A stretch of 64,000 bases of DNA from Paenibacillus senegalensis JC66 (lineage in GTDB: Bacteria > Bacillota > Bacilli > Paenibacillales > NBRC-103111), in NCBI RefSeq assembly GCF_000285515.1, contig NZ_HE610959.1, forward strand, positions 173,312-237,311, in the 5' to 3' direction. This document shows, piece after piece, positions 43,245 through 52,476 of this stretch (its first letter is position 1; every line of letters begins with the position of its first letter). The position numbers and the translations under genes were made by a program. Below the pieces are notes generated by a model. That model saw only the letters and a list, made by a program, of their open reading frames with translations. It was not told where the DNA came from and searched no databases.

Positions 43245-45506
43245 TCATCCGCTTCTTGTTTGTTTGCGGTATTCACCAGGCGGAACTCCCTTAATCTGTT
43301 TGAAGGTTCGAGTGAAATTCTGCACATTAGTATATCGCAGCCGGTCAGCGACTTCCTTAATCGACATGTCCGTGTTCAACAGCCATTCGCAAGCTTTCTT
43401 CATCCGGAATTGTATGACATATTCACTAAAGGTCAGCTTCGTTTCTTCTTTAAATAATCGGCTAATTTGCGAGGGGGACATGTCCAGCTTATCCGCAATT
43501 TGCTGCAGCGTAATATCACTGTCATATCCCTGGTGAATATAAAACAATACTTGACCGACCAATTGCTTTTGTTTCGATTCTAGTCCTTCGTTGAGCCTAT
43601 GAATGATCGTCGGAAATACTTGCTCACTGAGCCAGCCTTTAATTTCCGGCAAGGTCTCTAGCCGGTGAAGAGAATCATAAAGGCTTTCTTCAAAAAAGCT
43701 TTGGACGGAAAGATCCATTTCTCCCAGATGATACTCCAGCTCCCCGAGCAGATGAGAAAATAGCCCCAGCACCGTTTCAGAGTTTTGAGCATAGAGCGGA
43801 ATGATCTGAACCAGCTCCTGCAGACTATGTTCCGCTGCTTCCTGCTCGCCCTGGATGACTTCCTGGACGATTTTTTTCTTCCACCTGAACACATCACGGC
43901 TGGACTGCCGGACAGAAGGTTCGATATGGCGGTCGGAGATCGTGATGTTATTGCCTAACAGGAGCCGGTAATTCAGCAGGGACAAGGCTTCCTGATAGCT
44001 TTTGGCTATACTTGCATAGCCGAATCGCAAGCGGCTCAAAGCCGCGCTTACCGTAAAAGGAAGAGTCTCGGATACTTTAAGCCGCAGAAGGTCAGCCTTG
44101 GATTTCACCTCATGGTCCAACTCCTTCTCCGCGCTGATCAATATGACCAACTGCCCGTGCTGAGGAGAAAACACAACAGCTTTATACTTGTTGAACACTT
44201 CTTCGGTCATGTTCTTAAGAGCATAATATATTAAAGGCAAATCCTTTGTCGGGTACAGCTGATTCAGCTGTTTGAAATCATCTACCGCTGCCAAGCATAC
44301 ATAGAAGCTGGCGCCATGCAGCGGAAGATTAAGCTGGGTGATTTTATCATACATCTGCTGCTGATCCCACTCCCCCCTAATCAGCTTCTGGAACATGCTC
44401 TGCTGAAGGTCGGGAATGTGCATAGTCAGCTGGTCTTTCAGCTCTTTGTTAGTATCAATCATGTGCAGCATAAAAGAGTCTAATGCTTGCAGCTCGTTGT
44501 TGTAATGCTTGTCCCATTTGTCCTCCTTGACAAGCTTATTTAACAGATGCTCGATCGGACCGTACAGCTTTCTGGAGCCGAGAACAACAACAATGGCCCA
44601 GATCAAGGAAAGGGCTAGAACCATCATCCATGTAAAACGCTGAATGGCGTGTGATTTGGCATTGAGCTCTTTCATAGGGAAGAGAGTAATGTAGGTCCAG
44701 TCATTGGGTGTTGACCTAACTGTCGTCACCTGGTAGACCTCTTCATTCAGCCGGTATTCATGAGAGGTAGCCGGGCTTTTCCACATTTCATATAGCTCCG
44801 TTCCCGATGTCAGTGTACTGCCGATATCATTCTCATTGTGACTGATCATGATTTTGCCAGCTCCATCGACAACATACAGCCGATAAGAAGGATCCAATTC
44901 TAACCGCTCTACAAATTTCATCAATTCCCGGATACTGATATGGAGAATGACTACCCCGTCCGAATAATAGGTATGCAAGGGCACGGGGCGAAAGATCAGA
45001 AGCTGATCCTGATTAATATAAGTGTTTGGCGTGATCATAATGGAAGAGTTGAATTTTGGCTGTTCATTCTCGATCATCTGCTTGAAATAAGAAGCAGATG
45101 CATGGGAGCGGTCCGAATACAGAATGCCATTAGTCAAGCTCAGCAAGGACACCTCATAGCGAATTGCCGAGAAGCTTTTTTGCCTGCGGATGGTTTCCGA
45201 TAATTCCATCGCAGTATTAACATGCTCGCTGGTAGGGGGCAATTCCACAGCCCGCTCCAGAGTCGTGTTGGATGCCAGGCTGATCGAGCTTATATTTAGG
45301 TCTCTGATAAAAATGTTTAATTGATTTTGAATTTGTCTTAAAATCAGTTGTTGGGTTTGATCTACCTCTTCTTGGATGGACTTCGACATCAGATAGGATG
45401 AGCCCCACCCTATCAGAATGACAGGAACGATGCTAATGAGTAGAGAATAGGCCAGCAATTTGCGTTTGTATGTCATTCTGCCCAGCTTGGTGAGAATTGG
45501 CTTCAA
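43245..45506 (-). CDS. membrane-bound AraC family regulator with extracellular sensor domain
   Basis: A protein of about 753 residues. An N-terminal membrane helix (YKRKLLAYSLLISIVPVILIGW, in part) is followed by an extracellular dCache-like sensor of about 240 residues, a second membrane helix (FTWMMVLALSLIWAIVVVLG), a cytoplasmic linker, and a C-terminal AraC DNA-binding domain with ADKLDMSPSQISRLFKEETK and the signature VADRLRYTNVQNFTRTFKQ. This is the YtdP/YesN-like arrangement that pairs with LplABC-type transporters, sensing sugars outside the cell. I start at TTG 45506 because GGAGGGG is seven bases upstream. A catabolite-control-like site lies about 50 bases upstream. Confidence 0.88.
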   Translation of the reverse strand: MKPILTKLGRMTYKRKLLAYSLLISIVPVILIGWGSSYLMSKSIQEEVDQTQQLILRQIQNQLNIFIRDLNISSISLASNTTLERAVELPPTSEHVNTAMELSETIRRQKSFSAIRYEVSLLSLTNGILYSDRSHASASYFKQMIENEQPKFNSSIMITPNTYINQDQLLIFRPVPLHTYYSDGVVILHISIRELMKFVERLELDPSYRLYVVDGAGKIMISHNENDIGSTLTSGTELYEMWKSPATSHEYRLNEEVYQVTTVRSTPNDWTYITLFPMKELNAKSHAIQRFTWMMVLALSLIWAIVVVLGSRKLYGPIEHLLNKLVKEDKWDKHYNNELQALDSFMLHMIDTNKELKDQLTMHIPDLQQSMFQKLIRGEWDQQQMYDKITQLNLPLHGASFYVCLAAVDDFKQLNQLYPTKDLPLIYYALKNMTEEVFNKYKAVVFSPQHGQLVILISAEKELDHEVKSKADLLRLKVSETLPFTVSAALSRLRFGYASIAKSYQEALSLLNYRLLLGNNITISDRHIEPSVRQSSRDVFRWKKKIVQEVIQGEQEAAEHSLQELVQIIPLYAQNSETVLGLFSHLLGELEYHLGEMDLSVQSFFEESLYDSLHRLETLPEIKGWLSEQVFPTIIHRLNEGLESKQKQLVGQVLFYIHQGYDSDITLQQIADKLDMSPSQISRLFKEETKLTFSEYVIQFRMKKACEWLLNTDMSIKEVADRLRYTNVQNFTRTFKQIKGVPPGEYRKQTRSG

Positions 45507-45557
45507 TGATGACCCCTCCGTTATAATAAACATCTGTTCATGGTTATATGAATTACA

Positions 45558-45571
45558 AAAAAGCGCTTTCA
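45558..45571 (-). promoter_or_regulatory. cre-like catabolite control site
   Basis: TGAAAGCGCTTTTT on the minus strand is close to the CcpA consensus TGWAANCGNTNWCA, with the central GCGC palindrome intact. It lies about 50 bases before the TTG start of the membrane AraC regulator, where CcpA binding would repress it. The end of the site departs from the consensus. Confidence 0.5.
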
Positions 45572-45703
45572 TATAGTATACCACAGCCTATTCTCTCTTT
45601 TGTCGAGAGTCTGTACACATATATCGGCATTTCATAACTTAAATGTTTAAGGAAGATAGAAAGGAAGCCATCGAAATTATTCCGAAAAAAAATCGTTCCC
45701 ATC

Positions 45704-45753
45704 AAAAAAGAGCTGTCCGAAAGTCAGTTTTCACTGAATTTCTGGACAGCCCC
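45704..45753. terminator. hairpin terminator, repeat family copy 3
   Basis: AGCTGTCCGAAAGTCAGT pairs with ACTGAATTTCTGGACAGC around a short loop, with TTTTTT on the minus strand after the arm. It lies about 50 bases past the ROK kinase stop. The sequence is related to the hairpins at 18941 and 21093. Confidence 0.78.
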
Positions 45754-45804
45754 TGCATTCGTATATTCAATTAGGGCAGCCGGCTGCTTTCCCGGCAGGT
45801 GTGG

Positions 45805-46770
45805 TCAGTTAATTGAGGAAGAACCGCTATACAGCCAAACTTGCGAAGCCGCGCCTACGACCCCTGCACCCGTACCTATTTCGGCAGGCAGCAGGCGGGT
45901 GGCACTCCACATGGCCGGCGCTGTTTTAGGCTCGGTCGCTTGCTCCAAGCGGTCAAAAAACGGCTTGCCGAGAGCCGACACGCCTCCACCAACAATGATA
46001 GCTTCGGGGTTAAAGGTGTGAATAATACTCCCCAGTGCGGTACTAAACGCCTGAATCACCTTTTCCATCACCTCATCGGCTTGTGAATCGCCAGCGAGCC
46101 ACGCAGCTCCAAGCGAACGCGCATCTGGCTGCCAGGCCGGCTCCCAGCCCCGCTCAGCGATCAGCTCCCGCGCAACTCGGGCAATGCCGGTGCCGGAAGC
46201 GTAGAGCTCAATGCAGCCGCGATTGCCGCAGCTGCAGAGCGGGCCCTCAAAATTGACGGACAGATGGCCGAGCTCACCCGCACCGCCGAAGGCGCCACGA
46301 ACGAGATGGCCTTTTTCAACTATCGCGCCGCCGATTCCGGTACCTACAGCCAAACATATAAAGCTTTCATAAGGACGAGCGGCGCCATAGCGTTTCTCCG
46401 CCCATGCTATTACGTTTACATCATTGTCGACAAACACCGGCTTATGAAATTGCTTCGCAATTGTTTCGCGAATTTTAGTTCCTTTCCAGCCAGGCAGAGA
46501 ATCAGTAGCAAACACTACTTCTCCGCTTTCAAAGTCTATCTGGCCAGCGCTGCCTATGCCAATACCTTCGACAGCGGACAACAGGTCCTTCGCCTGAAGC
46601 TGATTCTCGATAGAGGTAATTCCTCTAATAACCTTATCCATGACCGCATCAGCACCCTGTTGCGCATCTGTAGGAGTAATTTCATCCACTACAATACGAC
46701 CTTCTGGATCCACAGCAGCAAAATGGATCTTCGTTCCGCCGATATCGACACCGATAGCTAATCTGCTCAT
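45805..46770 (-). CDS. ROK family sugar kinase (probable N-acylmannosamine kinase or glucokinase)
   Basis: A 321-residue ROK-family kinase. The ATP-binding motif is IGVDIGGTKIHFA, the catalytic aspartate is in VFVDNDVNVIAWAE, and the zinc site is in GELGHLSVNFEGPLCSCGNRGCIE (here C-x-C-G-x2-G-C-x-E). The ATG at 46770 has AAAGGAG 11 bases away; an earlier start is less likely. It lies 84 bases after nanE on the same strand, so phosphorylation of N-acetylmannosamine (NanK activity) is a good guess, but ROK glucokinases look the same by motif. Confidence 0.88.
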   Translation of the reverse strand: MSRLAIGVDIGGTKIHFAAVDPEGRIVVDEITPTDAQQGADAVMDKVIRGITSIENQLQAKDLLSAVEGIGIGSAGQIDFESGEVVFATDSLPGWKGTKIRETIAKQFHKPVFVDNDVNVIAWAEKRYGAARPYESFICLAVGTGIGGAIVEKGHLVRGAFGGAGELGHLSVNFEGPLCSCGNRGCIELYASGTGIARVARELIAERGWEPAWQPDARSLGAAWLAGDSQADEVMEKVIQAFSTALGSIIHTFNPEAIIVGGGVSALGKPFFDRLEQATEPKTAPAMWSATRLLPAEIGTGAGVVGAASQVWLYSGSSSIN

Positions 46771-46854
46771 GGAGCTGTTCACTCCTTTATTTCTATCCTC
46801 ATTGAATGGACGTTCCACTCTTCATCAACATAAATGCGTAATAACTCCGGACAG

Positions 46855-47562
46855 TTACCCTTTTGGCAGCGGCTTAAGCTCCTGAATACAGCTCACAAAA
46901 CGCTTCGTAATTTCCTGAGGCCGTGTGATCGCGGAACCGATAATCACTGCGTAAGCCCCTTGCTGCAGGCTTTCCTGGCACTGTTCTACCGTCCAGATTC
47001 TCCCTTCAGCCAGAATGGGAGTTCTGTTTAAAGCGGCCAAACGAGCAACTAAATCGATATCCGGATCTTTTTGCTGCGGGCTGTAAGGGGTATAGCCGGA
47101 CAGTGTGGTAGACACGAGATCAGCTCCAAGATCCATTGCATAGACCCCTTCTTCATATACAGACACATCGGCCAAAATTAAAATATGCGGATATTCTTCT
47201 CGAATCTGCTGAAACAGCTGCTTCAAGGTTACGCCGCCCGGACGGGCCTGTTTGGTCGCATCCAGGGCAACGATATCGGCTCCTGCTGCAATTACCTCTC
47301 TGATTTCGTTCATCGTCGGGGTAATGTACACATCGGAACCCGGGTAATTTTTCTTATATAAGCCGATGACCGGCAGCTTGGTCACCTGTTTGATCGCACG
47401 GATATCAGCAGGAGTGTTGGCTCGAATACCGACAGCGCCTCCCTGCTCCGCTGCTTTGGCCATTGCAGCCATGATGTCGGAACCGTATAACGGTTCATCT
47501 TCTAACGCTTGGCAAGATACAATACAACCATTTTGAAAAGAAGCAATTATCGAATGGGTCAT
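46855..47562 (-). CDS. nanE: N-acetylmannosamine-6-phosphate 2-epimerase
   Basis: A 235-residue TIM-barrel enzyme that converts ManNAc-6-P to GlcNAc-6-P in sialic acid and ManNAc use. Family segments are IVSCQALEDEPLYGSD at the N-terminus, GAVGIRANTPADI, LPVIGLYKKNYPGSDVYITPT (in part), IVALDATKQARPGG with the conserved aspartate and lysine, and TPILAEGRIWTVEQC. ATG at 47562 has AAAGGAT. Its product feeds NagA and NagB encoded at 56567-58482. No sialic acid lyase or transporter is seen in the window. Confidence 0.95.
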   Translation of the reverse strand: MTHSIIASFQNGCIVSCQALEDEPLYGSDIMAAMAKAAEQGGAVGIRANTPADIRAIKQVTKLPVIGLYKKNYPGSDVYITPTMNEIREVIAAGADIVALDATKQARPGGVTLKQLFQQIREEYPHILILADVSVYEEGVYAMDLGADLVSTTLSGYTPYSPQQKDPDIDLVARLAALNRTPILAEGRIWTVEQCQESLQQGAYAVIIGSAITRPQEITKRFVSCIQELKPLPKG

Positions 47563-47651
47563 GGGCTCACAATCCTTTATTGATTCGTCTTAACTAAGTA
47601 TACCTCCCTTCGCAGCATAAATAAAGGATTTTTTCTCCACAATAAAAATAA

Positions 47652-47694
47652 AAAAGGAACAATCACTCCAAAATGGAGGATGTTCCCACTTTTT
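47652..47694 (-). terminator. terminator after the RpiR gene
   Basis: On the minus strand GGGAACATCCTCC pairs with GGAG-GATTGTTCC through a GGAACA-TGTTCC and CTCC-GGAG stem, and six T follow. It is 39 bases past the stop at 47733. Confidence 0.78.
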
Positions 47695-47732
47695 ATCGTA
47701 GACATTGCCCTTGCGGCCAAGTTTTCTCCTGC

Positions 47733-48599
47733 TTAGTAGAGCTTCTGAATAACCGATTTCGCCGTCTTTTCCAATGCTGAATAGGTCTGCTCTTTTCTTT
47801 GCAGCGATATTGCCGTCGTTAGTATATCCAATAGATGAATTTGTGACAGCTTGGATGAAAAAGCTCCCCCCTGCAACGGCATTTCCCGGGAAGTGCCCAG
47901 CAGCACCGCGTCAGCCTGCTGGGTAATCGGTGAACGGGCATGATTGGTCAGGCAGAAGATGAATGCTCCGCTAGCTTTGGCGATTTCCAGCGCATCCACG
48001 ACATCCTTGGTGCTTCCTGATGTGGAGATAAAAGCAACGACGTCCTCTTTTTTAGCAAGCGCCGCATTCATCGCTATAACGTGCGAATCCATAGAAGCGT
48101 CTACGTTGAAGCCCAGCCGCATAAAGCGATACTTGGCATCCATTGCAGTGATTCCCGAAGAGCCAACTCCGAAAAAGTAAATTTTGTCTGCCTTGATCAT
48201 CGCTTCCACAATATTTTGCAAATTTTGCTCATTTATTAAGGAAAGCGCATTTTGCAGTGCTTGTGTATTCTGTACCGTTATTTTTTTGGCGATAGTTGTA
48301 AGATCGTCACGCTCTTCAATCTTTCCGCTCATCTGCTCAACAGGTGAAGCCAGATCCTGGACGATGGACAGCTTAAATTCCTGGTACCCCTTGAAGCCCA
48401 GCTTGCGGCACAGTCTGATGACCGAAGTCTCTCCTACCCCGGCTTTTTCAGCCAGATCGGTAATCGTATAAAAGACGGCAGCCTCGGGATCACCCAATAC
48501 AGCATCCGCTACTTTTTTTTCCGATTTCGTGAGTGATGAATACACACTATTGATCATAAGCAAAGACTTATTCAAATCGGAAATTTTGTTCGTTTTCAA
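47733..48599 (-). CDS. RpiR family transcriptional regulator (MurR-like)
   Basis: A 288-residue regulator. An N-terminal HTH_6 helix-turn-helix (YTITDLAEKAGVGETSVIRLCRKLGFKGYQEFK, shown by its ends YTITDLAEKAGVGE and CRKLGFKGYQEFK) is followed by a SIS phosphosugar-binding domain with IYFFGVGSSGITAMDAKYRF and VVAFISTSGSTKDVVDALEIA. RpiR proteins with SIS domains usually sense amino-sugar phosphates, and the nanE/ROK genes lie just downstream. Start is TTG 48599, one base after the kinase stop, so the two are coupled. An ATG at 48557 is the alternative. Confidence 0.88.
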   Translation of the reverse strand: MKTNKISDLNKSLLMINSVYSSLTKSEKKVADAVLGDPEAAVFYTITDLAEKAGVGETSVIRLCRKLGFKGYQEFKLSIVQDLASPVEQMSGKIEERDDLTTIAKKITVQNTQALQNALSLINEQNLQNIVEAMIKADKIYFFGVGSSGITAMDAKYRFMRLGFNVDASMDSHVIAMNAALAKKEDVVAFISTSGSTKDVVDALEIAKASGAFIFCLTNHARSPITQQADAVLLGTSREMPLQGGAFSSKLSQIHLLDILTTAISLQRKEQTYSALEKTAKSVIQKLY

Positions 48600-48600
48600 C

Positions 48601-50967
48601 TTAAACCAATCCTTTACCCGGCTCCTTCTCTTCCAGCCGTTCTTTGACGGGCAGAGTTATAGTTACGGTAGTACCTTCCTGGAGCCTGCTTTTAATTTTC
48701 ATTGTACCATGATGCATCTCTATTATTTTATAGCATACCATTAATCCAAGTCCGGTGCCTTTTTCTTTTGTCGTATAAAAAGGTTCCCCTAAACGTGCCA
48801 ACCGCTCAGGCGATATTCCCGATCCCTGGTCAATTACCGTTATTTGAACTTCCCTGGAGCCGGTTTCCCTAATTTTTATTCTAATGATCCCTCCTTCAGG
48901 CATCGACTCAATCGCGTTCTTCAGAACATTGATAAACACTTGCTTTAATTGGTTTTCATCACAATGGATTAATGGTACTTCTCCCTGAATGTACAGCTTG
49001 ATCTGTATATTGCTCAGAATGGCCTGGGTATCCAGAAGCGGGATGACATCCTGAAATATTTTACGCAGATCTTTCATTTGGAATTGAATAGCTTGCGGCT
49101 TTGCAATGACCATAAATTCGCTTACTATATAATTAATTCTGTCCAATTCGGACAACATAATGTCAAGATATTGAGTATCCTGATTTTTTGCCCGCATTAG
49201 TTGAACAAAACCCTTTAGCGAAGTTAGCGGGTTTCTAATTTCATGAGCAACGCCTGCGGCTAATTGGCCAACAACCGAAAGCTTGTCCGACCTATGGATC
49301 AGCTCTTCTGTTTTTTTACGTTCTGTAATGTCTATTACGGTTCCAATAATGGCCGGTTTTTCTTTATAAGTTGTGAGCGCCCCGTGCAGTTCGAGATCTA
49401 TGGTCCGCCCTTCCTTATGAATAGCCCTGAACAAAAAGTGGATACTTCTTCCCTTGCGTTTTTTGATCATGCGGATCAGCTTCTTATAATCTTCCGGATG
49501 AACCAGATCAAGCACATGCTTGTTCATTAATTCCGCTTTAGCATAACCCAGCATTTCCTCACAGCGCGGATTCACATAGGTAAGCCTCCACTCCTGTATC
49601 AAGTAAACGCCAACCAAAGCTTCCTCGACCAGACTGCGGTATTTTGCCTCCGCTTCTTGCAATGCAGCCTCTGTTTTTTTTCGGGAGGTAATGTCCCTGG
49701 AGACAATGATAACACTTTCCACTTCATCCTGATCATTGACTACCGGGATTCCGCTTGCTTCAAAAAATAAAGGCTGACTTCCCGGACTATGATAGCGATA
49801 TTCAAACCTCGCTGAGCGTTTGGATTCGAGTATAAATTGAAACGTCTCCCAAAGCTTTTCTTTATCCTTACTGTCCACTAAAGAGTCCAGTCTGGCTTGA
49901 TTATCCCCTTTGGAAGTATAATTTAACAAGTAATTGTATGAAGGAGTGGAAAAAACGAGATCTCCTTTGCGATCATAGACAGCTATCAGATCCGACATAT
50001 TCTCAGCAATTAAGCGATATCTGGCTTCGCTTAGACGCAAAGCCTTCTCCATAGCATTACGCTCACTTGTATCCTTGGAAAAAGCAGCGTAAGCCACATA
50101 CTCGCCGTTGCAGTTACTAATTGGGGATAGGGAAACGCTGACCTCAACCAACATCCCTTCCTTTGTCCGCATCACGGTTTCAGGCCAGGAAATCGCCCCG
50201 GCAGCGGCCATCTCCCGGCAGGCTTCCTTAAGTTCTTCCATTCGGTCCTCAGGTACAATAGGAATGACGGAGCCCATAATTTCCTCAGCCTTCCACCCGT
50301 ACAGCTTCTCAAAAGCCCGATTCACGCGGGTTACACGGTATCCCTGATCGAATATAACTATGGCATCTGAAGTGTTATTAAACAACGACTCCATTTGCTC
50401 TTTTGTTTGAATCAGCTCCGTTTCACTTTGCTTGCGATCGGTAATATCACGAGCTATAAAAAAAATACCTGTTGCAGCGGAATGTTCAACGATAGGGACA
50501 AGCTTCGCCCCCAAGTCTATTATTGCACCGTCTTTTTTTCTAAACTGAAGCTCAAAGCTGGTCGGGGAGCCTGTCAGGCACGCATTAAAGCGTTCTCTAA
50601 GCTTTTGCGCCTCAACCTCGGGAATTAATTCAAACAGATTTAAGCTGACCAGCTCCAGTTGGTCATATCCACTCATTTGTTCTGCGGCAGGGTTGGCACT
50701 CTCTATATTGCCTTCCAGATCTACGGACCAAATAGCAGCCGGATTGTGTTCAACTAATGATAAGTAACGTTGATCTTCACGGGTAACAGGGGCTCCTGAC
50801 ACAGGCAGCTTAGCACTGTGGGCATGAACATTCGAGTGCAGAGAAGTCCGGATAGAACCGGCCCCACGATTACGCCATTTTAATCTCCTAGTATAAGCAG
50901 CAATATTCTGCGACCTATGTTTTCGATGGCGGCTAGTGACAGTCGATCTATTGTGGCGAAGCCTCAT
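48601..50967 (-). CDS. sensor histidine kinase with four PAS domains
   Basis: A soluble kinase of about 788 residues. Four PAS modules with PAC ends appear in order: LSLVEHNPAAIWSVDLEGN, LFNNTSDAIVIFDQGYRV, IAENMSDLIAVYDRKG, and VEEALVGVYLIQEWR, each closed by a DITxRK/ERK-type motif. Then come HisKA with GVAHEIRNPLTSLKGFVQL and HATPase with NVLKNAIESMPEGG, VIDQGSGISPERL and GTGLGLMVCYKIIEMHHG. There are no membrane helices. ATG at 50967 has AAGGTGAGG nine bases away; a GTG at 50982 is less well spaced. Such soluble multi-PAS kinases commonly feed the sporulation phosphorelay. It is directly followed by the RpiR gene. Confidence 0.92.
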   Translation of the reverse strand: MRLRHNRSTVTSRHRKHRSQNIAAYTRRLKWRNRGAGSIRTSLHSNVHAHSAKLPVSGAPVTREDQRYLSLVEHNPAAIWSVDLEGNIESANPAAEQMSGYDQLELVSLNLFELIPEVEAQKLRERFNACLTGSPTSFELQFRKKDGAIIDLGAKLVPIVEHSAATGIFFIARDITDRKQSETELIQTKEQMESLFNNTSDAIVIFDQGYRVTRVNRAFEKLYGWKAEEIMGSVIPIVPEDRMEELKEACREMAAAGAISWPETVMRTKEGMLVEVSVSLSPISNCNGEYVAYAAFSKDTSERNAMEKALRLSEARYRLIAENMSDLIAVYDRKGDLVFSTPSYNYLLNYTSKGDNQARLDSLVDSKDKEKLWETFQFILESKRSARFEYRYHSPGSQPLFFEASGIPVVNDQDEVESVIIVSRDITSRKKTEAALQEAEAKYRSLVEEALVGVYLIQEWRLTYVNPRCEEMLGYAKAELMNKHVLDLVHPEDYKKLIRMIKKRKGRSIHFLFRAIHKEGRTIDLELHGALTTYKEKPAIIGTVIDITERKKTEELIHRSDKLSVVGQLAAGVAHEIRNPLTSLKGFVQLMRAKNQDTQYLDIMLSELDRINYIVSEFMVIAKPQAIQFQMKDLRKIFQDVIPLLDTQAILSNIQIKLYIQGEVPLIHCDENQLKQVFINVLKNAIESMPEGGIIRIKIRETGSREVQITVIDQGSGISPERLARLGEPFYTTKEKGTGLGLMVCYKIIEMHHGTMKIKSRLQEGTTVTITLPVKERLEEKEPGKGLV

Positions 50968-51096
50968 TCTTTTGTACCTCACCTTACCTTAGAATTTCTT
51001 CAAGTGCTTAATTTCGACCTCCACTGAACATTTCCTTCCTAAACCTTGAAAGACTGTAACAAATATTGGTTTTATAAGCAGATAATTCAATCCCGC

Positions 51097-52056
51097 TCAG
51101 GCTGTTGGAGGTTGCAATATTGTTTCAATAGCGTCAAGCGTATCCTCGGTTAATGTGATAGCCGAAGCCTTGATATTATCATCAATTTGTTCGGGGCGGC
51201 TGGCCCCAATAATAGCACTCGAAACCTCTTCTTTCCGCAGAATCCAAGCCAAAGCCAATTGCGACAGGGTGCATCCCAAATCATTGGCGATTTCTTTTAA
51301 TTGGGCGGTTTGTGCCAATGTTGTTTCATTCAAGTAACTGCTAACTGAGCCTTTTGCATGCTGAGCCCGGCTTCCTTCCGGCATGTTCTGCAGGTCCGTA
51401 TACTTCCCGGTCAATACTCCTTGCGCCAAAGGCGAATACACGACCTGGCCGATGCCATGCTGAGCGCTGACAGGCATTATCTCCTGCTCGATCTGTCTGC
51501 GAAGCATATTATAAGGCGGTTGACTGGCCACAATTCGATTCAGCAAATAACGGTCTGCTACGCGCACTGCTTCATTGATTTGGGCGGCTGTCCAGTTGCT
51601 GACGCCGATATATAGCACTTTGCCTTGAGTGATTAGATCGTTCATTGCCCTCATCGTTTCATCAATTGGCGTATCCGGATCAAAATGATGACAGTAGTAT
51701 AAATCGATATAGTCCATATTCAATCTTTTTAGACTGGCGTCGCATTGTTCCATGATATGCTTGCGGGAAAGCCCGCTTTCATTGGGCTTGTCCCCCATTT
51801 TACCCCATACCTTTGTAGCCAACACATAAGAATGCCTCGGATACTTGCTTAACGCTTCTCCCACTGCTTTCTCGGATTCTCCACGCATATAAATGTTAGC
51901 GGTATCAAAAAAGTTAATGCCGCTTTCGTAGGCTCTGTCTATAATTTGGAATGCCTTATCCTTGTCCACATAGCCGCCCTCACCATAAGTGAGCCAGCTT
52001 CCAAGACTGATCTCGCTTACCTTTACACCAGAACGGCCCAATTTGCGGTATTTCAT
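51097..52056 (-). CDS. aldo/keto reductase
   Basis: A 319-residue NADPH-dependent oxidoreductase of the AKR7/Kv-beta-like group. The catalytic tetrad can be seen: D in NFFDTANIY (Asp), Y in the same segment, K in VLATKVWG, and H in DLYYCHHFDPDTP. The NADPH phosphate-binding end is SSAIIGASRPEQIDDN. ATG at 52056 has GGAGGAG; an upstream extension is not used. It is a single-gene unit upstream of nothing obvious. The physiological carbonyl substrate is unknown. Confidence 0.92.
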   Translation of the reverse strand: MKYRKLGRSGVKVSEISLGSWLTYGEGGYVDKDKAFQIIDRAYESGINFFDTANIYMRGESEKAVGEALSKYPRHSYVLATKVWGKMGDKPNESGLSRKHIMEQCDASLKRLNMDYIDLYYCHHFDPDTPIDETMRAMNDLITQGKVLYIGVSNWTAAQINEAVRVADRYLLNRIVASQPPYNMLRRQIEQEIMPVSAQHGIGQVVYSPLAQGVLTGKYTDLQNMPEGSRAQHAKGSVSSYLNETTLAQTAQLKEIANDLGCTLSQLALAWILRKEEVSSAIIGASRPEQIDDNIKASAITLTEDTLDAIETILQPPTA

Positions 52057-52164
52057 TTTCCTCTCCTCCTCCCTCAATAAATTGAGGTTTTCTTTTATTT
52101 TCTCACTTATTCTCAAGATTTCACCATTGACAATTTAAGAAAATTGGTACAAATTTGACGAAGA

Positions 52165-52440
52165 ACAAATATTTGGAAATGACCCTTAAGTGTAAACAGA
52201 GGTGCTGTGCACCATTTCTAAAAAATGGTTATGATCGCACATTGGACGCTCCACAATTTCCCTTGCGGTTTACCCTCCCATATCTCCCTGGGTCTACGCC
52301 CTTACATTCCTTCGTCCGACCTATCAAGGGGTGGAGGCCAGGCTTGCTCGTATGCGGGGTCAGTGCCCTAATGGAGGATATGTTTCCCGGCTCTCCGTGC
52401 TTCAATTGTCAAATAGATATCAACATGTGAATAACAATGA
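52165..52440 (-). ncRNA. candidate guide (seek/bridge) RNA segment of the IS110 element
   Basis: The transposase 3' flank is GC-rich, compact and hairpin-rich (see 52201-52228), unlike its AT-rich neighbours. Members of the IS1111 subgroup encode their target-choosing RNA downstream of the transposase. The ends of the RNA cannot be seen, and the 91-codon open frame here has no ribosome site. Confidence 0.4.
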
Positions 52441-52476
52441 TTTCAAATAATTTATTGATTCCTGTGTATATCTGAA

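Larger units (their letters stand above)
45507..45804. other. intergenic region with catabolite-type site and hairpin
   Basis: Nearly 300 bases without a gene. It contains the cre-like site at 45558-45571, AT-rich promoter-like sequence, and the hairpin at 45704-45753. Nothing else was recognised. Confidence 0.4.

Noticed and set aside
52155-52430. 91-codon open frame beside the IS
   Set aside because: There is no ribosome site and it overlaps the hairpin-rich IS flank.
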